A stretch of 64,000 nucleotides of DNA, taken from contig NZ_CP043494.1 of assembly GCF_044360475.1 (NCBI RefSeq), positions 11,966,001 to 12,030,000 of the forward strand, in the 5' to 3' direction. The position numbers and the translations under genes are program-made. Shown here piece by piece: positions 17,428 through 25,929 of this stretch. The notes beneath the pieces are model-generated. The model did no database searches, had not been told where the DNA came from, and worked only from the letters and a program-made list of their open reading frames with translations. The stretch's first letter is position 1. Every line of letters begins with the position of its first letter. Origin of the DNA: Archangium minus. Its GTDB lineage: Bacteria; Myxococcota; Myxococcia; Myxococcales; Myxococcaceae.

Positions 17428-17973
17428 TCAGAAGGTCAGCTTGTGGGACTTGCTGCCCACCGTTTCGAACTCGATGTGCCCAGCGTCCGTCAGGCGCGGG
17501 CCCTTGCCCGGAACCCCGAGCAGTCCTTCCAACCACTTGAGGTGCTGGCCCAACTGCCGCACCTCTGGCAACTCGCGCTGGCCCACGAAGTCCAACAGGC
17601 TTCGTTCCTGCACCCGCCCACCCTGACGGTCATACTGCACCGCCACCACCGTGTTGGCCCACGCGGGCACCTTCCTGAACTTCTTGCCGGGCAGCTTCTT
17701 CGTGCCCTTGGGCGCCAGCGGGTAGAGCACCCACACCCGCTCTCCGTCATTGGAGACGAAGTACAGGTCGTCCACCCCGCCCACGCACTCCTTCAACTTC
17801 CAGACCGGCCCGCTCTCCTTCGACACCTCCAGCGTGCACTGCCCGGGGGCTTTCTCCACCAGGCGCACGCTGAAGGTCCCGTTGGCGCTCACCCGCGTAC
17901 GGCTGGAGCGCTCCGCGGCAAACGCCGGGAGCGACACCAGCAACAGCATCACGATGAGGGCTGAGCGCAACAC
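17428..17973 (-). CDS. secreted protein of unknown function within the atp cluster
   Basis: A 181-residue protein with a clear Sec signal peptide (LIVMLLLVSLPAFA, cleavage after AFAAE). The mature part has FSVRLVEKAPGQCTLEVSKE, KLKECVGGVDDLYFVSNDGE and RVWVLYPLAPKG segments. It looks like a small beta-rich periplasmic protein with two cysteines that could pair. I recognise no family. It lies between atpD and atpC on the same strand with gaps of about 30 bp, so it should be co-transcribed with ATP synthase genes. A periplasmic protein has no obvious role in F1, so the association may be only transcriptional. Confidence 0.7.
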   Translation of the reverse strand: MLRSALIVMLLLVSLPAFAAERSSRTRVSANGTFSVRLVEKAPGQCTLEVSKESGPVWKLKECVGGVDDLYFVSNDGERVWVLYPLAPKGTKKLPGKKFRKVPAWANTVVAVQYDRQGGRVQERSLLDFVGQRELPEVRQLGQHLKWLEGLLGVPGKGPRLTDAGHIEFETVGSKSHKLTF

Positions 17974-18003
17974 CTGAGCGGACCCCCCGGCGCGGTCGGC
18001 CGA

Positions 18004-19449
18004 CTAGGCCGCCGCCATCTTGCGAGCCTTCTCCACCGCCTCGTCGATGCCACCCACCATGTAGAAGGCCGACTCGGGCAGGTCGTCGTGCTTGCCGTCG
18101 CAGATCTCCTTGAAGCCCTGCACGGTGTCCTGCAGCTTCACGTACTTGCCCGGGGCGCCGGTGAACACCGTGGCCACGAAGAAGGGCTGCGACAGGAAGC
18201 GCTGGATCTTCCGGGCGCGCGCCACCACCAGCTTGTCGTCCTCGGACAGCTCGTCCATGCCGAGGATGGCGATGATGTCCTGCAGCTCCTTGTAGCGCTG
18301 GAGGATGCCCTGGACGCGGCGAGCCACCGTGTAGTGCTCCTGGCCGAGGATTTCCGGCGTCAGGATGCGGCTGGTGGAGTCGAGCGGATCCACGGCCGGG
18401 TAGATGCCCAGCTCGGAGATGGCGCGGTTGAGCACCGTCGTCGCGTCCAGGTGGGCGAACGCGGTAGCGGGGGCCGGGTCCGTCAGGTCGTCGGCGGGCA
18501 CGTAGATGGCCTGCACCGAGGTGACCGAGCCCTTGGTGGTGGAGGTGATGCGCTCCTGCAGACCGCCCATCTCCGTGGCCAGCGTGGGCTGGTAACCCAC
18601 GGCGCTCGGGATGCGGCCCAGGAGGGCGGACACCTCGGAACCGGCCTGGGTGAACCGGAAGATGTTGTCGATGAAGAGGAGCACGTCACGCCCCTCGACG
18701 TCGCGGAAGTACTCGGCGATGGTCAGCGCCGTGAGGGCCACGCGAGCACGGGCGCCGGGCGGCTCGTTCATCTGGCCGTACACCAGCACCACCTGGCTCT
18801 CCTCCAGGTTGTCGATCTTGATAACCTTGGAGTCCTGCATCTCGTGGTACAGGTCGTTGCCCTCGCGGGTGCGCTCGCCCACGCCGGCGAACACGGAGAA
18901 GCCACCGCGCTCCACGGCCACGTTGCGGATGAGCTCCTGCAGGAGCACCGTCTTGCCCACGCCGGCGCCGCCGAACAGGCCGATCTTCCCACCACGGGTG
19001 TAGGGGGCCAGCAGGTCGATGACCTTGATGCCCGTCTCGAACATCTGGACGCGCACGTCCTGGTCCGTGAACTGGGGCGGCTGGCGGTGGATGGGCCAGC
19101 TCTCCTTGGCAGCCACGGGACCCTTCTCGTCCACCGGGTCGCCGGTGACGTTGAGGATGCGGCCCAGGGTGGCCTTGCCCACCGGCGCCTGGATGGGCGC
19201 GCCCGTGTTCTTCACCGGCTGGCCACGGGCCAGACCGTCGGTGGAGTCCATGGCGATGCAGCGCACGGTGTTCTCACCCAGGTGCTGCGCCACCTCGATG
19301 GTGAGGTTGTCGGCCGCCGAGCTGATGTTGACGTTCGTCACCTTCAGCGCGGTGTACACCTCGGGGAGCCCACCGGGCGGGAACTCCACGTCGACCACAG
19401 GACCGAGAACCTGGGTCACCTTGCCTACCGTCGGAACTTGAGCGCTCAT
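18004..19449 (-). CDS. atpD: F1 ATP synthase beta subunit
   Basis: A 481-residue catalytic subunit. Walker A is GGAGVGKTVLLQELI, followed by the conserved GVGERTREGNDLYHEM with the catalytic glutamate, Walker B DVLLFIDNIFRFTQAGSEVS, and the signature PAVDPLDSTSR. It binds and makes ATP at the alpha/beta interface. I take the ATG at 19449 as the start (MSAQVPTVGKV, the usual beta barrel onset); the longer frame upstream is not homologous. It is preceded by atpG with a ~115-bp gap and followed by a secreted ORF, then atpC. The alpha subunit is not in the window. Confidence 0.97.
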   Translation of the reverse strand: MSAQVPTVGKVTQVLGPVVDVEFPPGGLPEVYTALKVTNVNISSAADNLTIEVAQHLGENTVRCIAMDSTDGLARGQPVKNTGAPIQAPVGKATLGRILNVTGDPVDEKGPVAAKESWPIHRQPPQFTDQDVRVQMFETGIKVIDLLAPYTRGGKIGLFGGAGVGKTVLLQELIRNVAVERGGFSVFAGVGERTREGNDLYHEMQDSKVIKIDNLEESQVVLVYGQMNEPPGARARVALTALTIAEYFRDVEGRDVLLFIDNIFRFTQAGSEVSALLGRIPSAVGYQPTLATEMGGLQERITSTTKGSVTSVQAIYVPADDLTDPAPATAFAHLDATTVLNRAISELGIYPAVDPLDSTSRILTPEILGQEHYTVARRVQGILQRYKELQDIIAILGMDELSEDDKLVVARARKIQRFLSQPFFVATVFTGAPGKYVKLQDTVQGFKEICDGKHDDLPESAFYMVGGIDEAVEKARKMAAA

Positions 19450-19564
19450 GGACTGTTCTTCCGTTCCTCGTCGAAATTTGGATCCAGGGGACGGGCGGGC
19501 CCCCTCTACAGGTGGCCTCCCCCGGGGGTCAAGCTTCAAGGCCCCGCGGCCAGAAGCGTAGCTT

Positions 19565-20473
19565 CTACTTCAGAGCCTCCGCGCCAGACACGATCTCCAT
19601 CAGCTCCTTGGTGATCACCGCCTGACGCGTGCGGTTGTAGGTGAGCGACAGGCTGGCGATCATGTCCGTGGCGTTGCTCGTCGCGTTCTCCATAGCGCTC
19701 ATACGGGCGCCATGCTCGCTGGCGACGCTCTCCAGCAGGGAGCGGTACAGCTTGATGGACACTGCCTGGGGCACCAGCCGATCGAGCACGTCCTGACGGC
19801 CCGGCTCGTACTTGAAGTCCACCAGCGCCTGGGTAGGCGCGGCCACCGGAGCGGCCTGTCCAGCCTGGGCGGCCGTGGGGGCGCCCACCGACAGCGTCTG
19901 CAGCGGCAGCAGCTGCGCCACGGTCACCTTCTGGCTGATGGCGGAGATGAACTCGTTGTAGATGACGTAGACGGCGTCCACCTCACCCTTGAGGAAGCGA
20001 GCGCTCAGCTCCTCGGCCACCTGCGAGGCGTGGGGGTAGTCCAGCCGCTGGTAGAGGAAACCGAAGTCCTTGCGCATCTTCTGGCCGCGCTGACGGAAGA
20101 AGTCGTTGCCCTTGCGGCCAACGGTGGAGACCTCAATCTCCCAGCCGCTGTTCTCGTAGAGGAAGCGGCTGGCGCGCCGGATGACGTTGGAGTTGAAACC
20201 GCCCGCCAGGCCGCGGTCCGAGGTGAGCAGCAGCACCTCCACCTTGCGCACCGGGCGCGAGGCGAGCAGTGGATGCGCCAGACCCTCGCCCTCGGAGCGG
20301 GTCGCCAGGTCGGAGATGATCTGGTCCAGCATCTGCGCGTAGGGACGCGCGGCGATGATGGCGTCCTGCGCCTTGCGGAGCTTCGCGGCGGCCACCATCT
20401 TCATCGCCTTGGTGATCTGCCGCGTGTTCTTCACCGAGCGGATGCGCTTGCGGATGTCGCGAAGGGACGCCAT
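19565..20473 (-). CDS. atpG: F1 ATP synthase gamma subunit
   Basis: A 302-residue central-stalk subunit. The N-terminal coiled coil is MASLRDIRKRIRSVKNTRQI, then ITKAMKMVAAAKLRKA; the middle Rossmann-like part has LLTSDRGLAGGFNSNV; the C-terminal helix has MENATSNATDMIASLSLTYN and RQAVITKELMEIVSGAEAL. An Ala/Gly-rich insertion around residue 210 (SVGAPTAAQAGQAAP) makes it slightly longer than usual. The ATG at 20473 is the standard start. It is the first gene of the cluster, with its own promoter at 20545-20572. In most bacteria atpA lies directly upstream; here a response regulator on the other strand does. Confidence 0.96.
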   Translation of the reverse strand: MASLRDIRKRIRSVKNTRQITKAMKMVAAAKLRKAQDAIIAARPYAQMLDQIISDLATRSEGEGLAHPLLASRPVRKVEVLLLTSDRGLAGGFNSNVIRRASRFLYENSGWEIEVSTVGRKGNDFFRQRGQKMRKDFGFLYQRLDYPHASQVAEELSARFLKGEVDAVYVIYNEFISAISQKVTVAQLLPLQTLSVGAPTAAQAGQAAPVAAPTQALVDFKYEPGRQDVLDRLVPQAVSIKLYRSLLESVASEHGARMSAMENATSNATDMIASLSLTYNRTRQAVITKELMEIVSGAEALK

Positions 20474-20507
20474 GGGGCCACCAACTCCTGTGGAAACGCG
20501 GGCGTGA

Positions 20508-20524
20508 GCCCCTCCAGGAGGGGC
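20508..20524. repeat. 17-bp palindrome in the atpG leader
   Basis: GCCCCTCCAGGAGGGGC is a perfect palindrome around a single A. It lies within the predicted atpG 5' leader, about 35 bp before the start codon. It could fold the leader or be a protein site. The role is unknown. Confidence 0.35.
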
Positions 20525-20544
20525 GGAGCCCGGACGCGGCCCCC

Positions 20545-20572
20545 TATATAGGGCGGTGTGCCGGCCGGTCAA
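20545..20572 (-). promoter_or_regulatory. sigma70-type promoter of atpG-atpD-atpC
   Basis: On the reverse strand TTGACC (20572-20567) is followed after 16 bp by TATATA (20550-20545). The -10 lies in the short AT island CCCTATATAGGG in otherwise very GC-rich DNA. Transcription would start near 20538 and give a leader of about 65 nt. Confidence 0.65.
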
Positions 20573-20713
20573 CCGTGGCCTTCCAACAAGTGAGCCCCGA
20601 GACTGATGCCGGGCATTCAGGCACGACGTCCCCCCTCCTCCGGGGGTGCCGGACTGGACCCGGAGGCTTAGCCTTGGAGGGCAGGTTCCCACTGCTCGGC
20701 GGAGCTCTGACAC

Positions 20714-21136
20714 ATGGCGTCCCTCCGTGGCCCGGTACTCATCGTGGAGGACGACCCGGACATCCGGGAGTCCCTCCAGAACTTCCTGGAGTCCAATGGC
20801 TACCCGGTCCTCGCGGCGAGCCACGGCAAGGAGGCCCTCGAACGCATGGGGCAAGTGCCCCGGCCGGCGGTGGTGGTGCTCGACATGTCCCTGCCCGTCA
20901 TGGATGGCCACCGGCTGCTCACGGCCCGGAAGGGGGATGCCACGCTGCACTCCATCCCCGTCATCATCCTCTCGGCGGCCATGGCGGGGATGAGCCCGAG
21001 GGATCGGGCCCTGTACGCGGCCAGCTACGGGGTGGCCTCCTTCCTGGGCAAACCGGCCGATCCCAAGCAAGTCCTGGAGGCCGTGGAGCGGCACTCGCTG
21101 AAGGCCGAGGTACCATCCGCCGGTGTCCCCGTGTGA
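20714..21136 (+). CDS. stand-alone response regulator receiver protein
   Basis: A 140-residue CheY-like receiver without an output domain. The acidic pocket is in LIVEDDPDIRESL, the phosphoacceptor is Asp57 in VVVLDMSLPVMDGH, the switch Ser is in VIILSAAM and the conserved Lys in FLGKPADPK. It should relay phosphate from a histidine kinase to a partner; neither is in the window. Single-domain receivers are very common in myxobacteria. It is divergent from atpG and precedes a SanA-like gene by about 75 bp. Confidence 0.9.
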   Translation: MASLRGPVLIVEDDPDIRESLQNFLESNGYPVLAASHGKEALERMGQVPRPAVVVLDMSLPVMDGHRLLTARKGDATLHSIPVIILSAAMAGMSPRDRALYAASYGVASFLGKPADPKQVLEAVERHSLKAEVPSAGVPV

Positions 21137-21212
21137 GCACCAGGCAAGAGAGCGACTTCCCACGGGGAATGAAGGGACGAGAATAGGCTTCCCGGCGGTT
21201 GGGCCGGGGACC

Positions 21213-21872
21213 ATGGGGAGAGGCGGCAACAGAGCACGTCAGGTGCGTCGGTGGATCCTGCGGCTGCTGGCCCTGGGGCTGGCGGCGGTCCTGTGCCTGT
21301 GGGTCATTTCCCTCTATGTCGAGGGGCGCTACGTGGATCGCATCATCCCCCGGGCCGAGGCCCCCCAGAAGCCGGTGGCGCTCGTATACGGGGCAGGGCT
21401 GGCTCCCGGGGGTGTCCCCTCGGCGGTGCTGGCCCAACGGCTGGATGCGGCCATCGACCTCTACCACTCGGGCAAGGTGGACACCCTGCTGCTCAGCGGG
21501 GACAACTCGGACCGCTTCCATGACGAGACGCGAGCCATGGTGCGCTACGTGCTGGACCGGGGCGTCCCAGCCTCCGCGGTGCAGGAGGACGACGCGGGCC
21601 TGTCCACCTACGACAGCTCTGTGCGGGCCCACACCGTCTTCGGCGTGCGAGAGGCAGTGCTCGTCACCCAACGTTTCCACCTGACGCGCGCCCTCTACAT
21701 CGCCAACTCGGTGGGCATCGACGCCTGGGGGGTGGCCGCGGACGAGGGGCGGCCCCGCACCCGCCGCTACGCCCTGCGCGAGACGTTCTCCCGGGTGCTG
21801 GCCTTGGGGATGGTGCTGGCCCAGGCGGAGCCCCGCTACCCCTCCGGCCGGACGCTCCCCTCGTCGCGCTGA
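21213..21872 (+). CDS. SanA/YdcF-like (DUF218) membrane protein
   Basis: A 219-residue protein with one N-terminal membrane helix (ILRLLALGLAAVLCLWVISL) and a periplasmic DUF218 domain. Features are KPVALVYGAGLAPGGVPSAV, the LYHSGKVDTLLLSGDNSDRF motif, DDAGLSTYDSSVRAH and AVLVTQRFHLTRAL. The set GxG, SG, D-STY and T..FH is typical of SanA, the E. coli vancomycin-barrier protein, so a role in envelope or peptidoglycan maintenance is likely. I use the ATG at 21213 because the frame upstream overlaps the receiver gene and lacks homology. Confidence 0.82.
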   Translation: MGRGGNRARQVRRWILRLLALGLAAVLCLWVISLYVEGRYVDRIIPRAEAPQKPVALVYGAGLAPGGVPSAVLAQRLDAAIDLYHSGKVDTLLLSGDNSDRFHDETRAMVRYVLDRGVPASAVQEDDAGLSTYDSSVRAHTVFGVREAVLVTQRFHLTRALYIANSVGIDAWGVAADEGRPRTRRYALRETFSRVLALGMVLAQAEPRYPSGRTLPSSR

Positions 21873-21972
21873 GCCACCTGACAGGCAGGCAGCCGCGCTC
21901 TGTTGCGTGGAATCCATCGGGTTCGCACCGTTGGCTCGGAGCAGCCAACCCGGCGTGCTCGGAGGAAACACC

Positions 21973-22245
21973 ATGCGCTTCAAGAATCTCGGGTCCGAGG
22001 ACGTGGGCGAGTCCGAATCCCTGCGCAACCGGGACCCCGTCACCGGCCAAGAGCAGATCAACTTCACCGACGCGGAGCTGACCGCGACCCCGCCCCTCGA
22101 GGACGACCCGGACTACCGGGACATCCTCCCGGATCAGATTCACGAGTTCCGGCGGGGTGACGAGGAGGAGCAGGAGGAGGAAATCACCGCTCGTCCGAGG
22201 GAGCCGTTGCGGCCCGTGCCGCCCAACGACATGCCGGAAGGCTAG
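21973..22245 (+). CDS. small acidic hypothetical protein
   Basis: A 90-residue, strongly acidic, probably disordered protein (SEDVGESESLRNRDPVTGQE; EFRRGDEEEQEEEITARPRE). The ATG at 21973 follows GGAGGAAACACC, a strong ribosome-binding site, so expression is credible. It has no signal or membrane segment and no family I recognise. It lies 17 bp upstream of the AI-2E family gene and is probably co-transcribed with it. Confidence 0.6.
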   Translation: MRFKNLGSEDVGESESLRNRDPVTGQEQINFTDAELTATPPLEDDPDYRDILPDQIHEFRRGDEEEQEEEITARPREPLRPVPPNDMPEG

Positions 22246-22262
22246 GCGGGAGGGCCGCGCGC

Positions 22263-23399
22263 TTGGCGACCCACACACGACCCCGCTCCCAGGTGACGCC
22301 CCGCACGGTGTGGACGGTGGCGTTGAACGTGCTGGCGCTGGTGGCCCTGCTGTGGCTGTTCGCCAAGGCCTGGACAGTGCTGACCTGGGTGATGGTGGCC
22401 CTGTTCCTGGCGCTGGCGGCGAACCCGCTGGTGCGCTGGCTGGAGGCGCGAGGATTGCGCCGGGGCCTGGGCGTGCTGGCGGTCTCACTGCTGGGGCTGG
22501 GCCTGCTGGGGGCCCTGTTGATGACGCTGGTGCCGATGCTCATCGAGCAGGGCCGTGGGCTGGTGAGGGCGGCACCGGACTACATCGAACGGCTCCAGCA
22601 CCACCCCTGGGTGCAGAAGCTGGACGAGCGCTATGACCTCATCGACCGGGTGTCCGCGGAGCTGCGCAACCGGATATCCATGGCGCCAGGGCCGGTGCTC
22701 GGGGTGGTGACGAACATCCTCCGGGAGCTGGCGGCCGGGATGACCATTGCCGTGCTGACGGTCTTCTTCCTGCTGTTCGGAGCGGACCTGTTCGACAAGG
22801 CACTGCAGTGGGTGGAGCCGTCACGGCGCGAGCACTGGCGGAACCTCGGTCACGAGATGCACCGCACGGTGGGCGGCTACGTGGCGGGAGCCTTCCTCAT
22901 CTCGTTCATCGGCGGTGGGGTGACGGCGGTGTCCATGCTGCTGCTGGGGGTGCCCTACTTCCTGCCGTTGGGACTGGCCATGGCAGTACTGGGGCTCATC
23001 CCTTTTGTGGGCTCCCTCCTGGGCGCCATCCTGGTGTCGGTGACGACGCTCGCCTCGGTGGGCACGAAGGAGGGCCTCATCGCCCTGGGCGTGTTCCTCG
23101 TCTACCAGCAGGTGGAGGGCAACCTGCTGCAGCCACTCATCCAGCGCCGGACGCTGAAGATGAACCCGCTGCTCATCGCCCTGGTGATGCTGGTGGGCAC
23201 GAGCCTCACAGGGCTCATCGGCGCCCTGCTGGCGCTGCCGATCGCCGGCGCAGTGCAGGTGCTGCTCCAGGATCGACTGGTGCAGCTGCGCGAGCAGTGG
23301 CGCAACGGCGAGGGCGGGGAGAGGCGGGTCATCCTCGCGCCCGAGGACACGAGACCCCGCGAAGGGCCCCCCGCCGAGCCGCCCGTCATCCAGCACTGA
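22263..23399 (+). CDS. AI-2E family transporter
   Basis: A 378-residue protein with about eight membrane helices in the PerM/AI-2E arrangement. Two N-terminal helices are followed by a soluble linker (PDYIERLQHHPWVQKLDERY), then the conserved core with GYVAGAFLISFIGGGVTAVS, PLGLAMAVLGLIPFVGSLLG, YQQVEGNLLQPLIQRRTLKM and NPLLIALVMLVGTSLTGLIG. Family members export autoinducer-2 or act as Na+/H+ antiporters; which applies cannot be told. The start is a TTG at 22263 after GGGAGGG. The C-terminal ~35 residues are polar and disordered. Confidence 0.9.
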   Translation: MATHTRPRSQVTPRTVWTVALNVLALVALLWLFAKAWTVLTWVMVALFLALAANPLVRWLEARGLRRGLGVLAVSLLGLGLLGALLMTLVPMLIEQGRGLVRAAPDYIERLQHHPWVQKLDERYDLIDRVSAELRNRISMAPGPVLGVVTNILRELAAGMTIAVLTVFFLLFGADLFDKALQWVEPSRREHWRNLGHEMHRTVGGYVAGAFLISFIGGGVTAVSMLLLGVPYFLPLGLAMAVLGLIPFVGSLLGAILVSVTTLASVGTKEGLIALGVFLVYQQVEGNLLQPLIQRRTLKMNPLLIALVMLVGTSLTGLIGALLALPIAGAVQVLLQDRLVQLREQWRNGEGGERRVILAPEDTRPREGPPAEPPVIQH

Positions 23400-23445
23400 G
23401 CCCCCCCTCCCTCGTTGGGAAGAAGCGCCAGGGTGCTGACGTGGC

Positions 23446-25083
23446 TCAGCGCCGACCGCGCGCCGCGCCTCGCTTGCCGGCGGTCCGGGTGCTCGCGGCC
23501 TTGCGCGCGGGAGCCTTCTTCACCGCCGCCTTCCGAGCCGGAACCTTCGCCGCCGTCTTCTTGGCGGCTGCCTTCTTCGCCGGGGCCTTCTTCGCCACCG
23601 GCTTCTTCGCCGGAGCCTTCGCCGCCTTCTTCGCCGGAGCCTTCTTCACTGGAGCCTTCTTGGCGGCTGCCTTCTTCGCCGGGGCCTTCTTCGCTGGCGC
23701 CTTCTTCGCCGGGGCCTTCTTGGCCGGCGCCGTCGCAGCCTTCTTCGCCGGTGCCGTCTTCGCTGCCGCCGTCTTCGTTGGGGCCTTCTTCGCTGGAGCC
23801 TTCTTGGCCGGCGCCTTCACGGCGGGCTTCACCTCGACAGGAGGTTTCACCGAGCCCCTCTCGCCAGTGGGGGACGTAGCCAGGGCAGGCACTGTCTTCG
23901 CGGCCGTCTTCACCACAGCAGCGGCGCCCTTCGCGGCAGTCCTCACCCGGGCTGCGGCCTTCTTCACCGCCGCCGGTGCAGACACCACGGGCTCGGCCTG
24001 CTCCTCCCCGGAGGACTGCAGGAGCTGCACCACACGGCGCTCCGCGGCGGCCACCACAGGCTGCAGCAGTCCTTCATCAGCCTCCTCTTCAGACTCCTCG
24101 TCGGCCGCGGCCCGCTCCTCGGGCTCTTCCTCTTCGGCCTCCTCCTCATCCTCATCGTCGGCCTGGGCTGTGGCCTGCTCCGCCTCAGTCTCGTCCTCGG
24201 CTGTGGCCTCGGTCTCCTCCTCTTCCTCCTCGTCCTCGGCGGACTCCTCCTCTTCCTCTTCCTCGTCCTCGGCTGTGGCCTCGGTCTCCTCCTCCTCCTC
24301 CTCGTCCTCGGCTGTGGCCTCGGTCTCCTCCTCTTCCTCCTCGTCCTCGGCTGTGGCCTCGGTCTCCTCCTCCTCCTCGTCCTCGGCTGTGGCCTGCTCC
24401 GCCTCGGACTCCTCCTCCTCCTCATCGGCCTGAGCCGTGACCTGCACCGCCTCGGTCTCCTCGTCCTCCTCCGCCTCGGCCGTGACCTCCTCCTCGTCCT
24501 CGTCCTCCTCCTCGTCCTCTGGCTGCCCGCCCTCCTCGTACTCCACGTGGAGCTCGCTCAGGGCGCCCTGCACCGCGGAAAGGGCCCGGGCGAAGGTCCT
24601 GTCACCAAACTCCTCCACCTCAGCAGGAGGCACGAGCACCTCGAGCATGTCGCGCAGCGAGCGATACAGCCGCAGCTCGCGCTTCTCCGTCTCCCAGGTG
24701 CCGTAGATCCAATCATCGTCCGAGAGCGTCTCCGCCCAGCTCGGCAGAGGGCTATCCGCCTGCTCCACCATGGCGGACTTGCGCGCCGCGAAGAGCTGCC
24801 GGTGGGGACCCTTCACCCCGATGCGCCAGACGCCCGCGGCCGGCAGGCTCTCCAGCTTCAGGCGCGTCTTCTCCAGCACGCTGGGCGCGCCCTCGGGGCC
24901 ATGCAGCGGGAAGAGGGTCACATCTCCCTGGAACTCACCGCCGTCGAACCTCTGGTACAACAGGCCGAGCTCCACGGGGAAGGGCACCCCGCACTCGGTC
25001 TCCGCCCGCCGGACATCCTCCGCTCCCACTCCGGCTGCCGTCCGCTTCGCCGACTTCTGAAGTCCCTCCAGCCACTCGTACAT
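23446..25083 (-). CDS. SMI1/KNR4 (SUKH) protein with acidic and histone H1-like regions
   Basis: A 545-residue three-part protein. Residues ~1-165 read as a SUKH/SMI1-KNR4 domain (MYEWLEGLQKSAKR, AETECGVPFPVELGLLYQRF, DGGEFQGDVTLFPL). Residues ~175-350 are almost entirely Asp/Glu/Ala/Thr in repeats such as EEEEETEATAEDE. Residues ~380-545 are lysine/alanine/proline H1-like repeats (KAPAKKAPAKKA). SUKH domains bind partners and often act as immunity proteins; H1-like tails bind nucleic acid. The whole would be a strong polyampholyte that could bridge DNA and a protein, or phase separate. The DNA is repetitive and prone to slippage. No toxin lies beside it. Confidence 0.8.
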   Translation of the reverse strand: MYEWLEGLQKSAKRTAAGVGAEDVRRAETECGVPFPVELGLLYQRFDGGEFQGDVTLFPLHGPEGAPSVLEKTRLKLESLPAAGVWRIGVKGPHRQLFAARKSAMVEQADSPLPSWAETLSDDDWIYGTWETEKRELRLYRSLRDMLEVLVPPAEVEEFGDRTFARALSAVQGALSELHVEYEEGGQPEDEEEDEDEEEVTAEAEEDEETEAVQVTAQADEEEEESEAEQATAEDEEEEETEATAEDEEEEEETEATAEDEEEEEETEATAEDEEEEEEESAEDEEEEEETEATAEDETEAEQATAQADDEDEEEAEEEEPEERAAADEESEEEADEGLLQPVVAAAERRVVQLLQSSGEEQAEPVVSAPAAVKKAAARVRTAAKGAAAVVKTAAKTVPALATSPTGERGSVKPPVEVKPAVKAPAKKAPAKKAPTKTAAAKTAPAKKAATAPAKKAPAKKAPAKKAPAKKAAAKKAPVKKAPAKKAAKAPAKKPVAKKAPAKKAAAKKTAAKVPARKAAVKKAPARKAASTRTAGKRGAARGRR

Positions 25084-25264
25084 ATCCCCTCCGCGTCGAA
25101 GGGCCCCAACTTATGGCGCCCGGGGCCTGCTGCGCAGTGCGCCTCGTCGGATATTGTGCACAGCCAGCGCCCCTGTGGGCAGCCTTTCCGCACCCACGGG
25201 AGCTGCTGATCCCGTGTTGAGTCAACCCACGGGAACACCCTCCACATCCCCTCGCGGAGTCCCC

Positions 25265-25801
25265 ATGCGACGTCTCTTCCTCCTGATCCCCCTCGCCCTC
25301 TCCCTGATCGCCTGCGGCGGCGCCGGCCACGAAGGCACCGTCACCTACTCCGTGCGCCTCAAGCCCAGCAACGTGACGGGCAGCACCATCGCCAATGACC
25401 TGCGCGTGGAGCCAGGTGATGTCCAGTGGACAGCCTTCCTGAACCAGGCCCGGGAGACCCTGGGCGAGGCAGCCACCCGCTTCGAGGTGACCGGCGCGCG
25501 CATGCAGCTCGACGTGACGCAGTCGAAGAACGTGGGCACGCTCCAGGACGTGCTCACCGGCGAGACGACGGCCTACCTGCGCTCCAGCGAGACGGGGACC
25601 CAGGTCGACATCGCCTCCGTCGAGGAGCCCCGCGGAAGCGCCCAGGTGGACATGGACACGACCGGTAACTCCCTGGAAACCCTGGAGAACAACCTGGCGA
25701 AGGGAGACTTCCGCCTCGGGCTGCGTGGAACCACCACCCGGAGCACCAGCAGCGACTTCGAGGCCACCATCACCCTCACCCTCGACGTCACGGCTCGCTA
25801 A
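25265..25801 (+). CDS. lipoprotein of unknown function
   Basis: A 178-residue protein with a type II signal (RRLFLLIPLALSLIACGG; lipobox LIAC). The mature part alternates polar strands (GTVTYSVRLKPSNVTGSTIA; QVDIASVEEPRGSAQVDMDT) and looks beta-rich. No cysteine apart from the lipidated one is obvious. I recognise no family. The ATG at 25265 gives the signal; the frame further upstream does not. It is divergent from the SUKH/H1-like gene across a ~180-bp gap in which I saw no clear promoter. Confidence 0.72.
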   Translation: MRRLFLLIPLALSLIACGGAGHEGTVTYSVRLKPSNVTGSTIANDLRVEPGDVQWTAFLNQARETLGEAATRFEVTGARMQLDVTQSKNVGTLQDVLTGETTAYLRSSETGTQVDIASVEEPRGSAQVDMDTTGNSLETLENNLAKGDFRLGLRGTTTRSTSSDFEATITLTLDVTAR

Positions 25802-25929
25802 CCCTCGGACGCCAGGGCCCCCCTGCCCGACCGGGGGGGCCTCGCTCGTTGCCCCGCTCTTCCCCCCTGTCCTCCCGCCCCCTCCCGAGCCCAGCTTCTC
25901 CCGGAAAAGACCGACAAGGAGTGGAGCAC

